Assembly (NCBI GenBank): GCA_944387095.1
Contig: CALXDP010000005.1
Location: 1 to 64,000 of the forward strand
Length of the DNA stretch: 64,000 bases
DNA from: an uncultured Oscillospiraceae bacterium
Lineage (GTDB): Bacteria > Bacillota > Clostridia > Oscillospirales > Oscillospiraceae
Direction: 5' to 3'
Below the pieces are notes generated by a model that saw only the letters and a program-made list of their open reading frames with translations, was not told the origin of the DNA and ran no database searches. Positions 1 through 12,006 of the stretch are shown piece by piece. How positions within the stretch are numbered: position 1 is the first letter of the stretch; every line of letters begins with the position of its first letter. The position numbers and the translations under genes are program-made.

Positions 1-779
1 GTGAGCCGCTTCTGCCGCTCGTAGCACTCCTTGGCGGTGGCCAGGGAGTGGTTGCCGTCCCCCACGGCGAAGAGCATCACCGGCGTATCCGGCGGGGTGT
101 GATATCGGGCGCGGAAGGCGGCGGGGTCGGCCAGACGGCCCAGCGCCCCGGCCACCTGGGCAAGCTGGCTGGGGCCAAGGCGCCACCCGGCCACCCGGCC
201 GCCCTCCTCCATCAGAGGAAAATCGTAGAGCGACGTCATCTGATCCTTTTGAGCGGCGAGGGGCTCGATGACCGTGCGCTGGGGATCGTCACACAGCAGC
301 ATGGCGTGGGGCAGCTCAATGGGGGCGTTTTTGCGCACCGCCACCCGGGGCGGGATACGGGAGAGAACCACGCCCTCGGTGGCCCGGACAGAGGCACAGG
401 AGCCGGCCTCGTAATCGTACTGCTCCAGATCCACCATGCCCATCAGCCCCCTGCGCACCTTGCCGTTATGCAGGGTGCGCTCCACATAGATCATGGCGTG
501 TTCCAGCTGGGAGAAACGCCCCTCCCGGAGGTAGCGGCTCATGGTGTTGTTCACATCCATGATGTCCGTCTCCACATGGGGGCCGTCCAGACTGCTCTCG
601 GGCAGGATCAGGCGCAGAGCGGAAGGCGCGCGGCCCACCCGCTCCTCCACCCGCTGCCAGTACTCCGGCTGGGAGGTATACTGGTCACAGGCCACCACCG
701 ACCAGAGGGTCAAATCGCAGTTTTGCGGGAGCAGAATGTCCGCGGGGCGGAAGGGAAGCGCGGAGAAATCATCTGACAT
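1..779 (-). CDS. DUF1015 family protein, C-terminus cut by window edge
   Basis: The first 259 codons are visible and the frame runs open off position 1. The protein carries the DUF1015 hallmark DGNHS at residues 241-245, followed by a helix beginning LATAKECYE. The family has no firmly established reaction; in Clostridia it is often found beside serine-pathway genes. Here it is the last visible gene of a minus-strand run (Lrp regulator, aminotransferase, ThrH), 51 nt behind thrH, so a role in serine or phosphoserine metabolism is plausible but inferred. The ATG at 779 gives the expected N-terminus (MSDDFSALPFRPADILLP). No membrane segment or signal peptide is visible. Confidence 0.8.
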   Translation of the reverse strand, partial: MSDDFSALPFRPADILLPQNCDLTLWSVVACDQYTSQPEYWQRVEERVGRAPSALRLILPESSLDGPHVETDIMDVNNTMSRYLREGRFSQLEHAMIYVERTLHNGKVRRGLMGMVDLEQYDYEAGSCASVRATEGVVLSRIPPRVAVRKNAPIELPHAMLLCDDPQRTVIEPLAAQKDQMTSLYDFPLMEEGGRVAGWRLGPSQLAQVAGALGRLADPAAFRARYHTPPDTPVMLFAVGDGNHSLATAKECYERQKRL

Positions 780-830
780 GAAACAGGCTCCTTTCGGTTG
801 AGCTTGGAAGGTGGAACCGGATGAACCGCG

Positions 831-1433
831 TCAGTCCAGTACCTCCTGAATGGCATGCAGCAGGTCGTCAAACGCCTCAAAGACGGGCAGCTCCGGATGG
901 TCGGCCCTGATCTGAGGCGTGGTGCGGAAGAGAAAACCCGCTTTGCTGGCCTGGATCATGGCCAGGTCGTTGAAACTGTCGCCAGCGGCGATGGTGTCAT
1001 AGCCCATGGACTGCAGCGCCCGCACAGTGGTGAGCTTGGACTGTGGGCAGCGCATCCGGTAGCCGGTGATGGCCCCGTCGGGAGCCACCTCCAGGGTGTT
1101 GCAGAAGAGGGTGGGCCAGTTGAGCTTTTTCATCAGAGGCTGGGCGAACTGTTCGAAAGTATCGCTGAGGATGACCACCTGGGTAAGGCTGCGCAGCTCG
1201 TCCAAAAAGGCCTTGGCGCCGGGCAGCGGGTCGATGGAGGAGATCACGTCCTGGATCTCCTTCAGGCCCAGGCCGTGCGCCTGGAGAACGTCCAGACGCC
1301 AGGCCATCAGCTTGTCATAGTCCGGCTCATCTCGGGTGGTGCGGCGCAGCTCGGGGATGCCGCTGGCCTGGGCAAAGGCGATCCAGATCTCGGGGACCAG
1401 CACGCCCTCCATATCCAAACATACAATATTCAT
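831..1433 (-). CDS. thrH: ThrH-type phosphoserine phosphatase / homoserine phosphotransferase
   Basis: A 200-residue HAD-superfamily enzyme. The first motif is the ThrH variant DMEG (D7, E9), then LSDTF at 89-93, a lysine in QSK at 133, and the metal-binding GDSFND at 151-156. ThrH proteins hydrolyse phosphoserine and can move the phosphate to homoserine. The frame is open upstream to 1556, but the ATG at 1433 has a good AGGAG site and gives the family N-terminus MNIVCLDMEGVLVPE. It lies 25 nt after the aminotransferase gene, which could supply phosphoserine or another amino acid from a keto acid. Family assignment is strong; the in vivo substrate is inferred. Confidence 0.9.
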   Translation of the reverse strand: MNIVCLDMEGVLVPEIWIAFAQASGIPELRRTTRDEPDYDKLMAWRLDVLQAHGLGLKEIQDVISSIDPLPGAKAFLDELRSLTQVVILSDTFEQFAQPLMKKLNWPTLFCNTLEVAPDGAITGYRMRCPQSKLTTVRALQSMGYDTIAAGDSFNDLAMIQASKAGFLFRTTPQIRADHPELPVFEAFDDLLHAIQEVLD

Positions 1434-1458
1434 GGTGTCAGCTCCTGTCGTAATGGGG

Positions 1459-2640
1459 TTAGGACCGCTCTTTCCGCAGGGTTTCCACAAAGCGGCCCAT
1501 GCGGGCGAGCGCCTCGCCCAGATCCCGCATGGAGGCGGCGTAGCAGGCCCGGACATAGCCCTCGCCCCCGGGGCCGAAGGCGGTGCCGGGGATAACGGCC
1601 ACCTTTTCCTCCACGATGAGCCGCTCGCAGAACTCCTCGCTGGACAGACCGGTGGACTTCACGCAGGGGAAGGTGTAGAATGCGCCCCGGGGCTCGAAGC
1701 AGCTCAGTCCCAGCTTGCGGAAGCCGTCCACCAAAAAGCGCCGGCGGCCGTCATATTCCTCCCGCATATTTTCAATGTCCCGGTCCCCGTTGTCCATGGC
1801 CTCGATGGCGGCGTACTGGCTGGTGGTGGGGGCGGACATGATCCCGTACTGGTGAAGCTTGGTCATGGGCCCGATGATCTCCTTGGGCCCACACACATAG
1901 CCCATGCGCCAGCCGGTCATGGAGTAGGCCTTGGAAAAGCCGTTGATGACGATGGTGCGCTCATACATATCGGGGAGGTTGGCCATGGAGACATGGTGCT
2001 GGCCGTAGGTCAGCTCGGCGTAGATCTCGTCGGAGATCACCATGATGCCGGTGCCCCGGAGTACCTCGGCGATGGCCTCCAGATCCTCCCGGCCCATGAT
2101 GCCGCCGGTGGGGTTGTTGGGGAAGGGGAGCACCAGGGCCTTGGTGCGGGGGGTGATGGCGGCGCGCAGCTCATCGGCGGTGAGCTTAAATTCGTTTTCC
2201 GCCTTGGTCTCCACCAGCACGGGAACCCCGTGGCACATGGAGGCCAGCGGCCCGTAGCACACAAAGGAAGGGGTGGGGATGATGACCTCGTCCCCCGCCT
2301 CCAGCAGGCACCGGAAGGCCAGGTCCAGCCCTTCGCTGCCCCCCACGGTCACCAAAATCTGGCCGATGGGGGCGTACTCTAAGTCGAAACGGCGCTTCAT
2401 GTAGCGGCTGATGGCCCGGCGCAGGTCGGACAGGCCCGCGTTGGGGGTGTACTTGGTAAAGCCCTTCTCCAGGGAGTAAATGCCCGCGTCCCGGATGTGC
2501 CAGGGGGTGGGGAAATCGGGCTCGCCGATGCCCAGGGAGATGCCGTCGTCCATCCCCTCCAGAAGGTCAAAGTATTTCCGGATGCCAGATGGGGGGACAT
2601 CCTGAATGCGCCGGCACAGGATCTGATCGTAATTCATCAT
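1459..2640 (-). CDS. PLP-dependent class I/II aminotransferase
   Basis: A 393-residue fold-type I aminotransferase. Visible motifs are GEPDF at 39-43, PNNPTG at 174-179, SDEIY at 203-207 and the PLP lysine K237 in NGFSKAYSMTGWRMGY. It resembles the aromatic or broad-specificity aminotransferases (PatA/AraT group) that sit beside Lrp regulators. The start ATGATG overlaps the stop of the upstream Lrp gene, so translation is probably coupled; either of the two adjacent Met codons (2640 or 2637) could be used. It is followed by thrH. The substrate cannot be read from sequence; aromatic amino acids, alanine or phosphohydroxypyruvate are candidates. Confidence 0.88.
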   Translation of the reverse strand: MMNYDQILCRRIQDVPPSGIRKYFDLLEGMDDGISLGIGEPDFPTPWHIRDAGIYSLEKGFTKYTPNAGLSDLRRAISRYMKRRFDLEYAPIGQILVTVGGSEGLDLAFRCLLEAGDEVIIPTPSFVCYGPLASMCHGVPVLVETKAENEFKLTADELRAAITPRTKALVLPFPNNPTGGIMGREDLEAIAEVLRGTGIMVISDEIYAELTYGQHHVSMANLPDMYERTIVINGFSKAYSMTGWRMGYVCGPKEIIGPMTKLHQYGIMSAPTTSQYAAIEAMDNGDRDIENMREEYDGRRRFLVDGFRKLGLSCFEPRGAFYTFPCVKSTGLSSEEFCERLIVEEKVAVIPGTAFGPGGEGYVRACYAASMRDLGEALARMGRFVETLRKERS

Positions 2641-3116
2641 TCAAAAACAAACCTTTCCTCCTGAACCTCCTGTTTCTGGAAGATCAGGTGCTTTTCTTTG
2701 TACTTCTTGAGGATGAAGTGGGTGGCGGTGCCGGTGACGTCCTCCAGAGGAGCCAGCTTCTCCCCCACAAACAGGGCCACTTCCTTCAGGGAGCGCCCGG
2801 AGATGATAACCGTCAGGTCAAAGGAGCCGCTCATCAGGTATACCGACTCCACCTCGTCGTATTGGTAGATGCGCTGGGCCACCCGGTCAAAGCCCTCTCC
2901 CCGCTGAGGGGTGACGTTGACCTCGATGAGGGCGGTGACGCTCTCCCGGTCGGTGCGGTCCCAGTCCACAATGGCCTTGTAGCCCAGGATGATCCGGTCC
3001 TCCTCGTACTTCCTGATTGCCGCCGCCACCTCTGCCTCGGTCAGACCGGACATGGATGCCAGTTGGGCATGGGTTAGGGTACAATCGTCTTCCAGCAGCT
3101 GCAGCAGCTTTTTCAT
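2637..3116 (-). CDS. Lrp/AsnC family transcriptional regulator
   Basis: A 159-residue protein with an N-terminal winged helix-turn-helix (about residues 1-50) and a C-terminal RAM/AsnC ligand-binding domain, seen as the segment around YLMSGSFDLTVIISG. Lrp proteins form octameric discs and bind amino acids. It is the first gene of the minus-strand operon, behind a near-consensus promoter, with GGAGG ahead of the ATG at 3116. Its stop overlaps the aminotransferase start. The likely role is local control of the amino-acid enzymes it is transcribed with, including itself. The C-terminal end after residue 130 is rich in K, E and Q. Confidence 0.88.
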   Translation of the reverse strand: MKKLLQLLEDDCTLTHAQLASMSGLTEAEVAAAIRKYEEDRIILGYKAIVDWDRTDRESVTALIEVNVTPQRGEGFDRVAQRIYQYDEVESVYLMSGSFDLTVIISGRSLKEVALFVGEKLAPLEDVTGTATHFILKKYKEKHLIFQKQEVQEERFVFE

Positions 3117-3203
3117 AGAAGTGCCTCCTTACAGAATAAAGTGGAAACCGCCGGGACTCGGGCCAAACAACCGAGCCGGCGGCGTTCTGCCTAGTTAAAG
3201 TGT

Positions 3204-3232
3204 ATTATATACCGGGTCGGGAGAGAAGGCAA
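3204..3232 (-). promoter_or_regulatory. Sigma-A-type promoter of the Lrp operon
   Basis: On the minus strand TTGCCT (3232-3227) and TATAAT (3209-3204) are separated by 17 nt. The -10 is perfect, and the site sits about 90 nt upstream of the Lrp start. Confidence 0.7.
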
Positions 3233-3304
3233 TCCCCCATTCCGGAGGGGGCGGAATTCTTGCAAATGGTGTAGGTTTCCCGCGAATGAAGGGGGAATGT
3301 TTGG

Positions 3305-3344
3305 TGAAAATGCGCTTTTCATTTCCCCCCTGTGGTGATAAAAT
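3305..3344 (+). promoter_or_regulatory. Candidate V-ATPase promoter with inverted repeat
   Basis: TTTTCA (3316-3321), a 17-nt spacer and TAAAAT (3339-3344) precede the V-ATPase operon by about 50 nt. The inverted repeat TGAAAA-TGCGC-TTTTCA (3305-3321) overlaps the -35 element and could be an operator. The promoter matches only 4/6 and 5/6 consensus positions. Confidence 0.45.
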
Positions 3345-3394
3345 GGCGGAGAAATCAGCGGGGGACCGCAACTTGGCCCCGAGGAGGCGTTTCC

Positions 3395-3715
3395 ATGGAG
3401 TATACAACCCTGATTGACCGCATCCTGGAAGCGGAGCGTGCCGCAGATCTGATCACAGACGAGGCGCGGCGGGAGCTGGCCGGACTGGACGATTACTTGG
3501 CCGCCGAGGGCCAGCGCATCCGGGACAACCTGATGGCCCGGGCCAGGGAGCGCCTGGAGAAGCTGGAGCAGGAGGAGCAGGGGAAGAAGGAGCGGGCCAT
3601 CGCCGCCCAGGACGCCCGCCTGGCGGACACCAGCGCCAGAATGGAACGGGCCTATGCCCGGTATGGCGACAACTGGGTGGACACCCTGTTCCGCCAGACG
3701 GTGGACATCCCGTGA
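3395..3715 (+). CDS. V-type ATPase peripheral-stalk subunit (G/H-like, NtpF position)
   Basis: A 106-residue, almost wholly helical charged protein (long E/R/K/A runs, residues 1-85 coiled-coil-like) opening the V-ATPase operon. By position and composition it corresponds to the small stalk subunit (NtpF in Enterococcus hirae, subunit G/H) that pairs with subunit E to form the peripheral stator. Upstream in-frame codons exist from 3332, but GAGGAGG before the ATG at 3395 and the family-like start MEYTTLIDRILEAE decide the start. Its stop overlaps the GTG start of subunit C. Assignment rests on context as much as on sequence. Confidence 0.75.
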   Translation: MEYTTLIDRILEAERAADLITDEARRELAGLDDYLAAEGQRIRDNLMARARERLEKLEQEEQGKKERAIAAQDARLADTSARMERAYARYGDNWVDTLFRQTVDIP

Positions 3716-4743
3716 GCGCCCAGTATGAGGCCCTGGCCGCCAAGGCCCGGGCCATGTACGGCCGGCGGCTGCGCAAGGGGGAGCTGGTGCGCATCTCCCG
3801 AATGGACAGTGTGCAGCAGGTGCTGGCGGAGCTGAGCCAGCAGCCGGCCTGGGCCGAGGCGGCGCAGGCATTGGCCGCAGGTCCGCTGGTCACCCGGGCG
3901 CGGCTGGAGGACGCGCTGCGCGGCCAGGTGCGCCGGGAAGGGCTGCGCCTGGCCTCTTTCATCCCCCAGCAGGATTGGGGCTTGATGGACTTTCCCGTGT
4001 TCCGGGCGGAGCTGGAGCGGATTTTGGCCGCCCTGCGCCGGCTGCACGCCAGCCTGTACAAGGACACGGAGGATCTACCCCGGGCCTATGTGTCCCGGGC
4101 CAAAGTGAATCTGGAGGGACTGCGCCGGTGCGCCGATTTCAGCGGCCTGGTGGAGGCCACCCGGGGGAGCATTTTCTTTGATGCGCTCAACCGTCTGCGC
4201 GCGGGTGAAACGCTGCCGGACTACGGGGTGACCGAGGCGCTTCTGTGGTCGGTCTACTACCGGCATGTCCTCCGGCTGATCCGACGCCGCTATGAGGGGG
4301 ACACCCGGCGGCTGTTAGAGCAGTCGGTGGGCAGTCAGGTGGACATGCTCAACATCATGCACATCCTGCGCATGAAGCAGTATTTTCCGCAGGAGGACAA
4401 CTACCTGCCCGTGCTGCTGCCCTATCATTACAAGGTGAGACCGGAACAGATCCGGGCCATGTGCGACGCCCTTACGCCTCAGGCGGTGATGGACCTGGTG
4501 GAGGCCACGCCCTATGCCGGCGCGTTTCGGGGTGCCGGGCCGGATGAGCTGCAAAACCGGTACAGCGCGGTGTTGTACCGGCTCAGCCGGCGGCAGCTGC
4601 GGATGGGCAGACCGTCGGTGTACACAGCGGTGGCCTACCTGAATCTGCGGGAGCTGGAATTGCGGGTGGTGGTGTCCGCGGTGGAGACGGTCAAGTACCA
4701 GCAGAGCCTGGACCCGGCCCTGCTGCAATTTCTGGACGATTGA
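3712..4743 (+). CDS. ntpC: V-type ATP synthase subunit C (d-type rotor cap)
   Basis: A 343-residue soluble helical protein of the V-ATPase C/d family, the funnel that couples the central stalk to the membrane c-ring. The conserved mid region around SQVDMLNIMHILRMKQY and the late region LNLRELELRVVVSAVE fit this family. Translation starts at a GTG that overlaps the preceding stop (GTGA), implying coupling. It sits between the stalk subunit and subunit I, the usual clostridial order. Length is close to the family norm of about 330-345. Confidence 0.88.
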   Translation: MSAQYEALAAKARAMYGRRLRKGELVRISRMDSVQQVLAELSQQPAWAEAAQALAAGPLVTRARLEDALRGQVRREGLRLASFIPQQDWGLMDFPVFRAELERILAALRRLHASLYKDTEDLPRAYVSRAKVNLEGLRRCADFSGLVEATRGSIFFDALNRLRAGETLPDYGVTEALLWSVYYRHVLRLIRRRYEGDTRRLLEQSVGSQVDMLNIMHILRMKQYFPQEDNYLPVLLPYHYKVRPEQIRAMCDALTPQAVMDLVEATPYAGAFRGAGPDELQNRYSAVLYRLSRRQLRMGRPSVYTAVAYLNLRELELRVVVSAVETVKYQQSLDPALLQFLDD

Positions 4744-4782
4744 GCGCGGGCCGGTTGAGACCTGGGGATAAGGAGGAGTTCC

Positions 4783-7138
<2,356 letters not shown>

Positions 7139-7139
7139 G

Positions 7140-7445
7140 ATGCGCTACTTTGTCATTTCCGACAACACGGACACCCAGGTGGGGCTGAGGCTGGCCGGGA
7201 TGGAAGGCGTGGTGGCGCGCAGCCGGGAAGAGGCGCACGCCGCGCTGCAGAAGGCCTTTGCCGACCCCACCATTGGTATCCTGCTGATCACCGAGCGGCT
7301 GGCGGAGCAGTGCGCTGATCAGCTTGCCCCCTGGAAGATGGAGGGGCGCACCCCCCTGGTGGTGGAGATCCCCGACCGGCAGGGCGTCCGGGCCCAGGAT
7401 TCCATCACCAGATACATCCGGGAAGCCATCGGCGTGAAGCTGTGA
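7140..7445 (+). CDS. ntpG: V-type ATP synthase subunit F (NtpG in E. hirae naming)
   Basis: A 101-residue Rossmann-like protein (MRYFVISDNTDTQVGLRLAG...) that binds subunit D in the central rotor shaft. The start is taken at the ATG one base after the subunit K stop; there is no Shine-Dalgarno, so reinitiation by ribosomes finishing subunit K is likely. A TTG start at 7128 is possible but gives a non-family extension. The segment IGILLITERLAEQ is the conserved middle strand and helix of the family. Confidence 0.9.
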   Translation: MRYFVISDNTDTQVGLRLAGMEGVVARSREEAHAALQKAFADPTIGILLITERLAEQCADQLAPWKMEGRTPLVVEIPDRQGVRAQDSITRYIREAIGVKL

Positions 7446-7487
7446 TGAGACAGGCGTGCCGGGGCGCGCGGAAGAGGAGGTCTTTTT

Positions 7488-8099
7488 ATGCAGCAACAGA
7501 TGGAGAAGCTGCTCCATTTTACCGACGCGGTGATGAAGAACGCCGCCCGGGAGAGCGACGCGCTGCGCAAGCAGATGGCGGACACCCGGACGAAGACGTT
7601 GGAAAAGGTCCGGGAGGAAGCCCAGGAGGCGGCCCGCGGTTACTATGACCGGGAGGCGGCCCGGATCCGGGCCGAGGCGGGGCGCGAGGTGTCCAAGCAT
7701 CTGATGGAGGCCAAGCGAAAGATCTACCTGCGCCGGAAGGAGATCGGGCAGGAGGTCTTTGACAAGGTGCGGACGCGTATCGCCGAGTATACCGCCTCCC
7801 CCGAATATCCCCGGCATCTGGAGGGGCTGCTGGCCTCCGCCATGAAGCAGCTGCCCGGGGCTAAGCGGGTGTCTCTACGCCTGCGCCGGGAGGATCTGGA
7901 CCTGGCCCCCCGGCTGGCGAAATCCATCGCCCCGGTGGAGGTGGACTGTGAGGAGGGATCCTTTTCCCTGGGCGGTCTGGCCCTGCGTTGCCCGGAGCTG
8001 GGGCTGCGGGTGGACTGTTCCTTTGACAATCAGCTGGAGGAACTGGTCAGCCACTTCGCCGAGTCCTTCGGCCTGTCCGTTTCCGATGATGAGCTGTGA
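7488..8099 (+). CDS. ntpE: V-type ATP synthase subunit E (peripheral stalk)
   Basis: A 203-residue stator subunit. Residues 1-100 are a long charged coiled coil (E/R/K/A-rich) and the C-terminal half is the globular head that contacts the catalytic crown, with the family-like GSFSLGGLALRCPELGLRVDCSFDNQLEEL region. AGAGGAGG precedes the ATG at 7488. It pairs with the small subunit encoded at the start of the operon to tie the A3B3 head to subunit I. Confidence 0.9.
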   Translation: MQQQMEKLLHFTDAVMKNAARESDALRKQMADTRTKTLEKVREEAQEAARGYYDREAARIRAEAGREVSKHLMEAKRKIYLRRKEIGQEVFDKVRTRIAEYTASPEYPRHLEGLLASAMKQLPGAKRVSLRLRREDLDLAPRLAKSIAPVEVDCEEGSFSLGGLALRCPELGLRVDCSFDNQLEELVSHFAESFGLSVSDDEL

Positions 8100-8113
8100 G
8101 GGGGTGGACGGCC

Positions 8114-9877
8114 ATGAGTGAATATCAGATTTACAGCGTCAACGGTCCGGTGGTAAAGGTCTCCGGCGGCCGTGGCCTGGCCATGATGGATATGGTGTAC
8201 ACCGGTGAGGAGCAGCTCATCGGCGAGGTGGTGGGCGTGGAAGGCGAGCTGACCACAGTGCAGGTCTACGAGGACACCACCGGGCTGTCCCCCGGCCAGC
8301 CGGTGTGCTCCACCGGCGCGCCCATGTCCCTGCTGCTGGGGCCCGGTCTGCTGGGCAACATCTTTGACGGCATCGGCCGCCCCCTGCGGGCGTTGGAGGC
8401 TGCCTCCGGGCCTTTCCTGGGCCGGGGGATCAATATCCCCGCCCTGGACAGCGGGAAGACGTGGGACGTCACCATTCCGGTGAAGGAGGGGGACACGGTG
8501 GCTCCCGGCACCCTATATGCCCAGTGCCAGGAGACCGCCGCCATCGTCCACCGCTGCCTGGTGCCCGCGGGCCTGAAGGGCACCGTGACCAAGGCGGCGG
8601 CGGACGGCCCGCACACCGTGGACGACGTACTGGTGGAGGTGACGGATGATCGGGGCAGGGTGACGGGCCTGAAGCTGGCCGCCCGGTGTTCCATCCGGGG
8701 CGCCCGGCCCATGCGCCGGCGGCTGCCCGTCACCCGACCCCTGATCACCGGTCAGCGGATCATCGACACCCTCTTCCCCATTGGCAAGGGGGGCGCCGCT
8801 GCCATTCCCGGTCCCTTCGGCGCGGGTAAGACCATGACCCAGCACCAGTTGGCCAAGTGGTCGGACGCGGACATCATCGTCTATCTGGGCTGCGGGGAGC
8901 GGGGCAACGAGATGACCCAGGCTCTGGAGGAGTTCTCCGAACTGAAGGATCCCCGCAACGGCCTGCCCCTGATGAACCGCACCATTTTGATTGCCAATAC
9001 TTCCAATATGCCGGTGGCCGCCCGGGAGGCGTCGGTGTACACCGGCATGACCATCGCGGAATATTACCGGGACATGGGCTACCATGTGGCCCTGATGGCC
9101 GACTCCACCTCCCGCTGGGCGGAGGCCCTGCGGGAGATCTCCGGCCGGCTGGAGGAGATGCCCGCCGAGGAGGGCTTCCCCGCCTATCTGGCCTCCCGGC
9201 TGGCCGAGTTCTACGAGCGGGCCGGCTATGTGGAGACCCTGGAGGGAAAGGAGGGCTCAGTCACCGTCATCGGCGCCGTCTCCCCCCAGGGGGGCGACTT
9301 CTCCGAGCCGGTCACCCAGAACACCAAGCGGTTCATCCGCTGCTTCTGGGCCTTGGACCGGGGGCTGGCCTACGCCCGGCACTTCCCCTCCATCCACTGG
9401 ATGAACTCCTATTCCGAGTACACCGCAGAGCTCAAGCCCTGGTATAACCAGAACGTCTCCCCCGAGTTCGACAAGTGCCGGCAGCGCATCGCCAACCTGC
9501 TGCGGGAGGAGAGCCAGCTGATGGAGATCGTCAAGCTCATCGGCTCCGATATCCTGCCAGAGGATCAGAAGCTCACCATAGAGATCGCCCGGGTGATCCG
9601 GCTGGGCTTCCTGCAGCAGAACGCCTATCACGAGATCGACACCTATGTCCCCCTGCAAAAGCAGTTGAAGATGATGCAGACCATCCTGCGGCTGTACGAT
9701 GGGGTGAAGGCGGCGGTGGACCAGGCGGTGCCCCTGTCCCAGTTCACCGCCACCGGCGTGTTTGACAGCCTGGTGAAGATGAAGTATGAGATTCCCAACG
9801 ACAACCTGTCCGGCTTCGCCCGCTACGAGCAGGAGATCGACGCGGCCTTGGACAAGGTCAGCGCCGCCAACAGTTGA
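8114..9877 (+). CDS. ntpA: V-type ATP synthase catalytic subunit A
   Basis: A 587-residue catalytic nucleotide-binding subunit. The P-loop GPFGAGKT is at 233-240 and the catalytic Glu is in CGERGNEM (E262). The non-homologous insert typical of A subunits lies at about 110-200. The ATG at 8114 ([19 protein letters not shown]) matches family N-termini, although the frame opens at 8096. The A/B pair hydrolyses or makes ATP at its interface. It sits 14 nt after subunit E and 12 nt before subunit B. Confidence 0.96.
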   Translation: MSEYQIYSVNGPVVKVSGGRGLAMMDMVYTGEEQLIGEVVGVEGELTTVQVYEDTTGLSPGQPVCSTGAPMSLLLGPGLLGNIFDGIGRPLRALEAASGPFLGRGINIPALDSGKTWDVTIPVKEGDTVAPGTLYAQCQETAAIVHRCLVPAGLKGTVTKAAADGPHTVDDVLVEVTDDRGRVTGLKLAARCSIRGARPMRRRLPVTRPLITGQRIIDTLFPIGKGGAAAIPGPFGAGKTMTQHQLAKWSDADIIVYLGCGERGNEMTQALEEFSELKDPRNGLPLMNRTILIANTSNMPVAAREASVYTGMTIAEYYRDMGYHVALMADSTSRWAEALREISGRLEEMPAEEGFPAYLASRLAEFYERAGYVETLEGKEGSVTVIGAVSPQGGDFSEPVTQNTKRFIRCFWALDRGLAYARHFPSIHWMNSYSEYTAELKPWYNQNVSPEFDKCRQRIANLLREESQLMEIVKLIGSDILPEDQKLTIEIARVIRLGFLQQNAYHEIDTYVPLQKQLKMMQTILRLYDGVKAAVDQAVPLSQFTATGVFDSLVKMKYEIPNDNLSGFARYEQEIDAALDKVSAANS

Positions 9878-9889
9878 GGTGATCGCAGA

Positions 9890-11296
9890 ATGAGATTGGA
9901 ATATACCGGTCTGTCCGACCTGAATGGCTCCCTGGTGGCGTTGGAGGGCGTGTCCGGTGTGGCCTTTGACGAGCTGGCCGAACTGACCCTGTATGATGGT
10001 TCCCGCCGGTACGGCCGGGTTATCCTCATTGAGGGGGACCGGGCGGTGCTCCAGGTCTTTGAGGGCACCCGGGGTATTTCCCTGGAAAATACCCGCACCC
10101 ATTTTACCGGCAAACCCATGGACATCGCCCTGTCCAGGGAGATGCTGGGCCGGGTGTTTGACGGTGCGGGCCGGCCCATCGACGGCTTGGGCGAACTCTA
10201 CCCCGACGAGCGGCGCAACATCAACGGCTCGGCCATCAACCCGGTGAGCCGCCAGTACCCCAGAAGCTGCATCTACACCGGCATCTCCGCCATCGACGGC
10301 TGCTCCACGCTGATCCAGGGCCAGAAACTGCCCATCTTTTCCGGGGCGGGTATGGCCCACAACGAGCTGGCCGCCCAGATGGTGCGCCAGGCCCGGGTGG
10401 ACGGCGAAGGCGAGTTTGCCATCGTCTTTGCCGCCATGGGCGTCAAGAACGACGTGGCCGACTTCTTCCGCCGCAACTTTGAGGAGGCGGGCGCCCTGCC
10501 CCGGGTTGCCATGTTCCTGAACCTGGCCTCCGACCCCATCATCGAGCGGATCCTGACCCCCCGGTGTGCCCTCACCGCAGCGGAGTACCTGGCCTTCACC
10601 CACGGCTACCATGTGCTGGTGGTGATGACGGATATGACCTCCTACTGCGAGGCGGTGCGGGAGTTCTCCTCCTCCAAGGGGGAGATCCCCTCCCGAAAGG
10701 GATTCCCCGCCTACCTGTACTCCGATCTGGCCTCCCTGTACGAGCGGGCCGGTATGATCGCGGGCAGGAAGGGGTCCGTCACCCAGGTGCCCATTTTGAC
10801 CATGCCAAACGACGATATCACCCACCCCATCCCCGATCTGACCGGCTACATCACCGAGGGGCAGATCGTGCTGGACCGGAACATGGACCAGTCCGGGGTG
10901 TACCCCCCCATCAACATCCTGTCCTCCCTGTCCCGTCTGATGAAGGACGGCATCGGCAAGGGTTTCACCCGGGACGACCACCCCGCCCTGTCCAACCAGC
11001 TGTTCGCGTCCTACTCCAAGGTGCAGGACGCCCGCAGTCTGGCTTCGGTCATCGGTGAGGATGAGCTCTCTCCCCTGGATAAGCTGTATCTGAAGTTCGG
11101 CCGGGCCTTCGAGCAGTATTTTGTCCGCCAGGGCCAGCAGGAGGACCGTATCCTGGAGCAGACCCTGGAGCTGGGGTGGGCCCTGCTGTCCATCCTGCCC
11201 CGGGGTGAGCTGGACCGGGTATCCGACCAGGAGCTGGACCAGCACTACCGGGAGGGCGCCTTCGAGACGCTGACCACAGAAGAGCACGGGCAGTAG
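9890..11296 (+). CDS. ntpB: V-type ATP synthase non-catalytic subunit B
   Basis: A 468-residue B subunit. The P-loop position reads [13 protein letters not shown], lacking the GKT lysine-threonine, which is the expected degenerate site of the regulatory subunit. The N-terminal beta barrel and the RSRRYPLY-like segment of other B subunits are present in variant form ([12 protein letters not shown]). It alternates with subunit A in the hexameric head and supplies the arginine finger. GAGGTGATC precedes the ATG at 9890. Confidence 0.95.
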   Translation: MRLEYTGLSDLNGSLVALEGVSGVAFDELAELTLYDGSRRYGRVILIEGDRAVLQVFEGTRGISLENTRTHFTGKPMDIALSREMLGRVFDGAGRPIDGLGELYPDERRNINGSAINPVSRQYPRSCIYTGISAIDGCSTLIQGQKLPIFSGAGMAHNELAAQMVRQARVDGEGEFAIVFAAMGVKNDVADFFRRNFEEAGALPRVAMFLNLASDPIIERILTPRCALTAAEYLAFTHGYHVLVVMTDMTSYCEAVREFSSSKGEIPSRKGFPAYLYSDLASLYERAGMIAGRKGSVTQVPILTMPNDDITHPIPDLTGYITEGQIVLDRNMDQSGVYPPINILSSLSRLMKDGIGKGFTRDDHPALSNQLFASYSKVQDARSLASVIGEDELSPLDKLYLKFGRAFEQYFVRQGQQEDRILEQTLELGWALLSILPRGELDRVSDQELDQHYREGAFETLTTEEHGQ

Positions 11297-11348
11297 AACG
11301 TTCTGCCTGTCAGATGGCCATGTGCGCGCAACATAAGGAGGTGTTTCC

Positions 11349-11969
11349 ATGGCAGCGGTACTGCCCACAAAAGGAAACCTGATGGCCGCCAAGCGCTCTA
11401 GAGCCCTGGCCCAGACCGGCTATGAGCTGATGGATCGGAAGCGGAATATCTTGGTGCGGGAGATGATGTCCCTGCTGGATGACGCCTCCGCGGTGCAAAA
11501 AGAAATTGACGAAGTATTTCACTCCGCCTATGCCGCCTTGGCCAAGGCCAACATGGAGCTGGGCCTGTGCGACCGCATTGCCGAGGGGGTGGAGCCGGAT
11601 GACAGTCTGGACATCCGCTGGCGCTCGGTGATGGGGGTGGAGCTGCCTCACATCCCCGGCCAGTCTCCCCCGCCCAAACCCACCTATGGCTTTGCCTATA
11701 CCTCCGCCGCCTTCGACCGGGCCTACATTGAGTTTGCCAGGGTGAAGGCGCTGGTGCGGAAGCTGGCGGAGATCGAGACTTCCATCTACCGGCTGGCCCA
11801 GGCCATCAAGAAGGCCCAGAAGCGGGCCAACGCCCTGAAGAACATTGTGATCCCCGGATTTGACACCACCATCCAAACCATCACGGAGGCGCTGGAGGAG
11901 AAGGAGCGGGAGGAATTTGTCCGCCTGAAGGTGATCAAGCGCCAGAATGGAAACAAGCGATCCGGATAG
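11349..11969 (+). CDS. ntpD: V-type ATP synthase subunit D (central rotor shaft)
   Basis: A 206-residue protein of two long helices. The start MAAVLPTKGNLMAAKRSR follows the family pattern PT+-NL-lk++L, and the terminal helix contains KRANALKNIVIPG, a strongly conserved D-subunit segment. It forms the coiled-coil axle inside the A3B3 head with subunit F. AAGGAGG precedes the ATG. It is the last gene of the operon, directly ahead of a strong terminator. Confidence 0.94.
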   Translation: MAAVLPTKGNLMAAKRSRALAQTGYELMDRKRNILVREMMSLLDDASAVQKEIDEVFHSAYAALAKANMELGLCDRIAEGVEPDDSLDIRWRSVMGVELPHIPGQSPPPKPTYGFAYTSAAFDRAYIEFARVKALVRKLAEIETSIYRLAQAIKKAQKRANALKNIVIPGFDTTIQTITEALEEKEREEFVRLKVIKRQNGNKRSG

Positions 11970-11975
11970 CACGCA

Positions 11976-12005
11976 GCCGCCCCGAATGGAGTTCGGGGCG
12001 GCTTT
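11976..12005 (+). terminator. Rho-independent terminator of the V-ATPase operon
   Basis: A perfect 11-bp GC-rich stem (11976-11986 with 11992-12002) around a TGGAG loop, followed by TTT, 6 nt after the subunit D stop. Confidence 0.85.
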
Positions 12006-12006
12006 C

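Noticed and set aside
9257..11392. A 711-codon minus-strand frame opposite V-ATPase subunits A and B
   Set aside because: Antisense of highly conserved subunits; composition is typical of shadow frames.
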